This document shows positions 21,299 to 23,227 of a DNA stretch of 23,227 nt, piece by piece. The first letter of the stretch is position 1. Each line of letters starts with the position of its first letter. A program made the position numbers and the translations under genes. Source of the stretch: Acanthamoeba castellanii str. Neff. Lineage: Eukaryota > Discosea > Longamoebia > Acanthamoebidae. Below the pieces are notes generated by a model, which saw only the letters and a program-made list of their open reading frames with translations, was not told the DNA's origin and ran no database searches. The DNA lies in NCBI RefSeq assembly GCF_000313135.1, contig NW_004457414.1, forward strand, positions 1 to 23,227, read 5' to 3'.

Positions 21299-23227
21299 TT
21301 ACACTAGCACGCGCGGCCAGTCCCGCTCGCTCTCGCCTTCGCTCTTTCCTTCGCTCTCCTTCTCGGCCTCGGACGTGTCGGGCGTCACCGCGCCGCTGCT
21401 CACGCCGCTGCCACTGCTGCTGCTGTCCTCCACCCGCGACAGCAACGACCGCCGACCGAGGCCGACGCCGGCGCCGTGCACGGCCGGCTCTAGCTCGTCA
21501 TCATCGTCGTCGTAGTCTTCGCCACCTTGAATGAGAGGCCGCTTGGGCGACATCACCACCGGCCGTCGCTTGTTGCTGCTGATGCTGTTGCTGGTCGTTC
21601 GGGTCATCACCCGCAGCTCCTGATCGGCCGACTCGCCCGTGGTCTCCGGCAGCGCGATGCCGTCGTGGTGGAGCGGCAAGTTGGACTGCACCGGCAGGCA
21701 GCACGAGAAGAGCGACGCGAAGAAGCCGCCGCCGGCCTGCGCGCGCAGCCGCAGCCGCGCGTATCGGTCCTCGGCCTGGCGCAGCTCCTGCACCAGCCGC
21801 TTGAGCTCGTCGTCGAGCTCCTTGTTGCGGAGGCGCAGCTTCTGGCGCTCGCGCTTGGCGTTCTCGATCACCCCGCGCAAGGCCTGGATCTCGTTTTCGG
21901 CGCCGTCGTCCCGGGTGGCGGCCTGGTCGGTTAGCTCCTTGAGCTTGGCCGTGGCCTCCTGCTGCTCGAGCAGCCACTTCATCTCCCGGTCGAGCCGCTC
22001 CTGCTCGCGCCGCTTGAGCTCCTCGGTGAGCTGGAGCACCTGGGCCTCCTTCTCGCCGAGCGCCTGCTGCAGCGTCGCGCGCTCCCTCGCGCGCTCCCTG
22101 TCGCTCTCGCGCTCCCTCTGCTCGCGCTCCTCCTGCTCGCGACGCATCTGCGTTTCGAGCGCCCGGCGCGCTTCCACCTCCTGCTGATGGCTCTGTAGGA
22201 GCTGCTTCTCGCGCTCCTCCCACTCCCTCTCGACGCGCTGCTTCTGCTCGCGCTCCTCGGCCTCGCGGCTGCGACGCTCCTCCTCGCCGGCGACCTTCTC
22301 CTTGGACCGGAGCGCCTCGAGCTCGGCCTGCAGCGATGGCGGGCGCGCGGCGACAGCGGCGGCCGTCCCAGCGATCAATTTGCGCTCGGCCTCGAGCTTG
22401 TTCACCTTTTCGCGCAGCGTCGCTACCTGTAGCCGCAGAAAACAACTCACTGTCAGCTCAGGGCAGCAGAAGTGGTGGACTGAGGCCAAGTCACACACAC
22501 ACACCACAGACACACGGGGGCATCGGGAGAAAACACGGGCCGGTCGCACGTACCTCGGACTGAGCCGTGGAGAGCTGAAGCTGGTGCTTGGAGAGTTCGA
22601 TGTCGAGGTCGCTCTTGGCGTCGCCCAAATCTTTGGCCTCCTGGGCGGCTTTCTTCAACGCAGCCACCAGCTGTCCGTTCTGCTCCTGCACCGTCGCGAG
22701 CTGTGCGCCGGGCCAACAAAAAGAGGTGTGAGCTTCGCTGGATTGAAGGGCCAAACATGAAAAGGCGAACGACGGCTACGTACGGTCCGCTCTTTCTCTT
22801 CGAGGCTCTTCTCGAGATCCGCGAGCGCCTCCTTCTGCACCCCGATCGTGTATTCCATTTCCTCCATCTCGGACCGAGTGCGTTGATCTTCGTCCCTATT
22901 TCCTGTTGGCCCAAGCGCAACACGAACGCACACGCACCACCGCACACGACGCAGGTGTAAGAGTGGAACGGAGTACTGGGCGACGCTGAGGCTGCGGGTG
23001 ACGTACCAGCGAGTGCTTCGACCTCGGCTTTCAGCTTGGCGTTGAGTTTGGTGAGCTCCGCTTCGGCCTTCCGGAAGCGAGTCAGCTCTTCCTTGTAGGA
23101 CTCCACCTGGTCGGAGAGCTCCTTGGCCTTATCCCTGTGCTGTTGGAGGTTCTTGATCTTCTTGGCCGCGGCATCGAGCTCCTCCTTCTGTGCCAGCTTC
23201 TCCTTCGCCAGCTTCTCGTTGAGCGCG
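21299..23227 (-). CDS. Long coiled-coil protein, C-terminal part (5' end off window)
   Basis: Visible exons, 5' to 3', are 23227-23007, 22902-22784, 22700-22554 and 22426-21299; they join in phase, with donors all GTACGT. The encoded about 538 residues begin ALNEKLAKEKLAQKEELDAA and are almost wholly Glu/Lys/Arg/Gln/Leu heptad-rich coiled coil for about 380 residues, with a very charged RE-rich section (REQEEREQRERESDRERARE) in the middle. The coil ends near AEDRYARLRLRAQAGGG, followed by a short hydrophobic, Cys-containing patch FFASLFSCCLP. The C-terminal about 150 residues are disordered, Ser/Asp/Glu-rich, with an acidic DYDDDDDELE run. The type fits a golgin- or myosin-tail-like scaffold, but no diagnostic domain is present in this fragment. 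There is a 225-bp gap to the next gene on the same strand. Confidence 0.82.

Noticed and set aside
21527..22187. Plus-strand open frames opposite the coiled-coil gene
   Set aside because: They arise from the repetitive Glu/Arg/Leu codons of the minus-strand coiled coil, giving Ser/Arg- or Ala/Leu-rich shadows.

Overview
The window is eukaryotic nuclear DNA. Every gene I could read is split by short GT-AG introns (mostly 55-120 nt) whose exons join in phase. The coding sequence is GC-rich with strong C/G at third positions, intergenic spacers are very short, and introns and spacers hold AT-rich patches, CA/GA repeats and homopolymers. This gene style, together with the protein types present, points to an amoebozoan, most likely Acanthamoeba or a close relative. 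No bacterial, viral or organellar gene was seen, and no tRNA, rRNA, transposon or CRISPR array was recognised.

Layout from left to right: (1) the 3' end of a glucosidase II beta subunit gene (+, 1-380), convergent with (2) a GDP-hexose phosphorylase gene (-, 499-2148); (3) a secreted type-B carboxylesterase gene (-, 2222-4241) whose 3' end is only 73 bp from the start of gene 2; (4) about 1.4 kb without a supportable gene; (5) a putative RFX-like transcription factor gene (+, about 5673-8264, 11 exons); (6) the mRNA export receptor NXF1/TAP/Mex67 (+, 8360-11229, 13 exons); (7) an unrecognised 833-residue multi-pass membrane protein (+, 11708-14767, 8 exons); (8) a small secreted phospholipase-A2-like protein (+, 14993-15946), convergent with (9) an SLC35F5-type transporter (-, 16071-18078); (10) a protein kinase A regulatory subunit (+, 18335-20100), divergent from gene 9; (11) an unrecognised 208-residue protein (-, 20365-21073); (12) the 3' part of a long coiled-coil gene (-, 21299 to beyond the right edge).

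The genes do not form a pathway or operon. Genes 1, 3, 7, 8 and 9 are secretory or membrane proteins, gene 6 acts at the nuclear pore, gene 5 probably binds DNA, and gene 10 is the cAMP sensor of PKA. The points most worth following are the RFX-like winged helix joined to a domain resembling the fungal transcription-factor regulatory region, the unrecognised membrane protein, the phospholipase-A2-like protein with a Cys-rich insertion, two introns built around inverted repeats, and a strong preference for GTAC at 5' splice sites. All exon structures were worked out by hand from splice signals, reading phase and family similarity; none is backed by transcript data.
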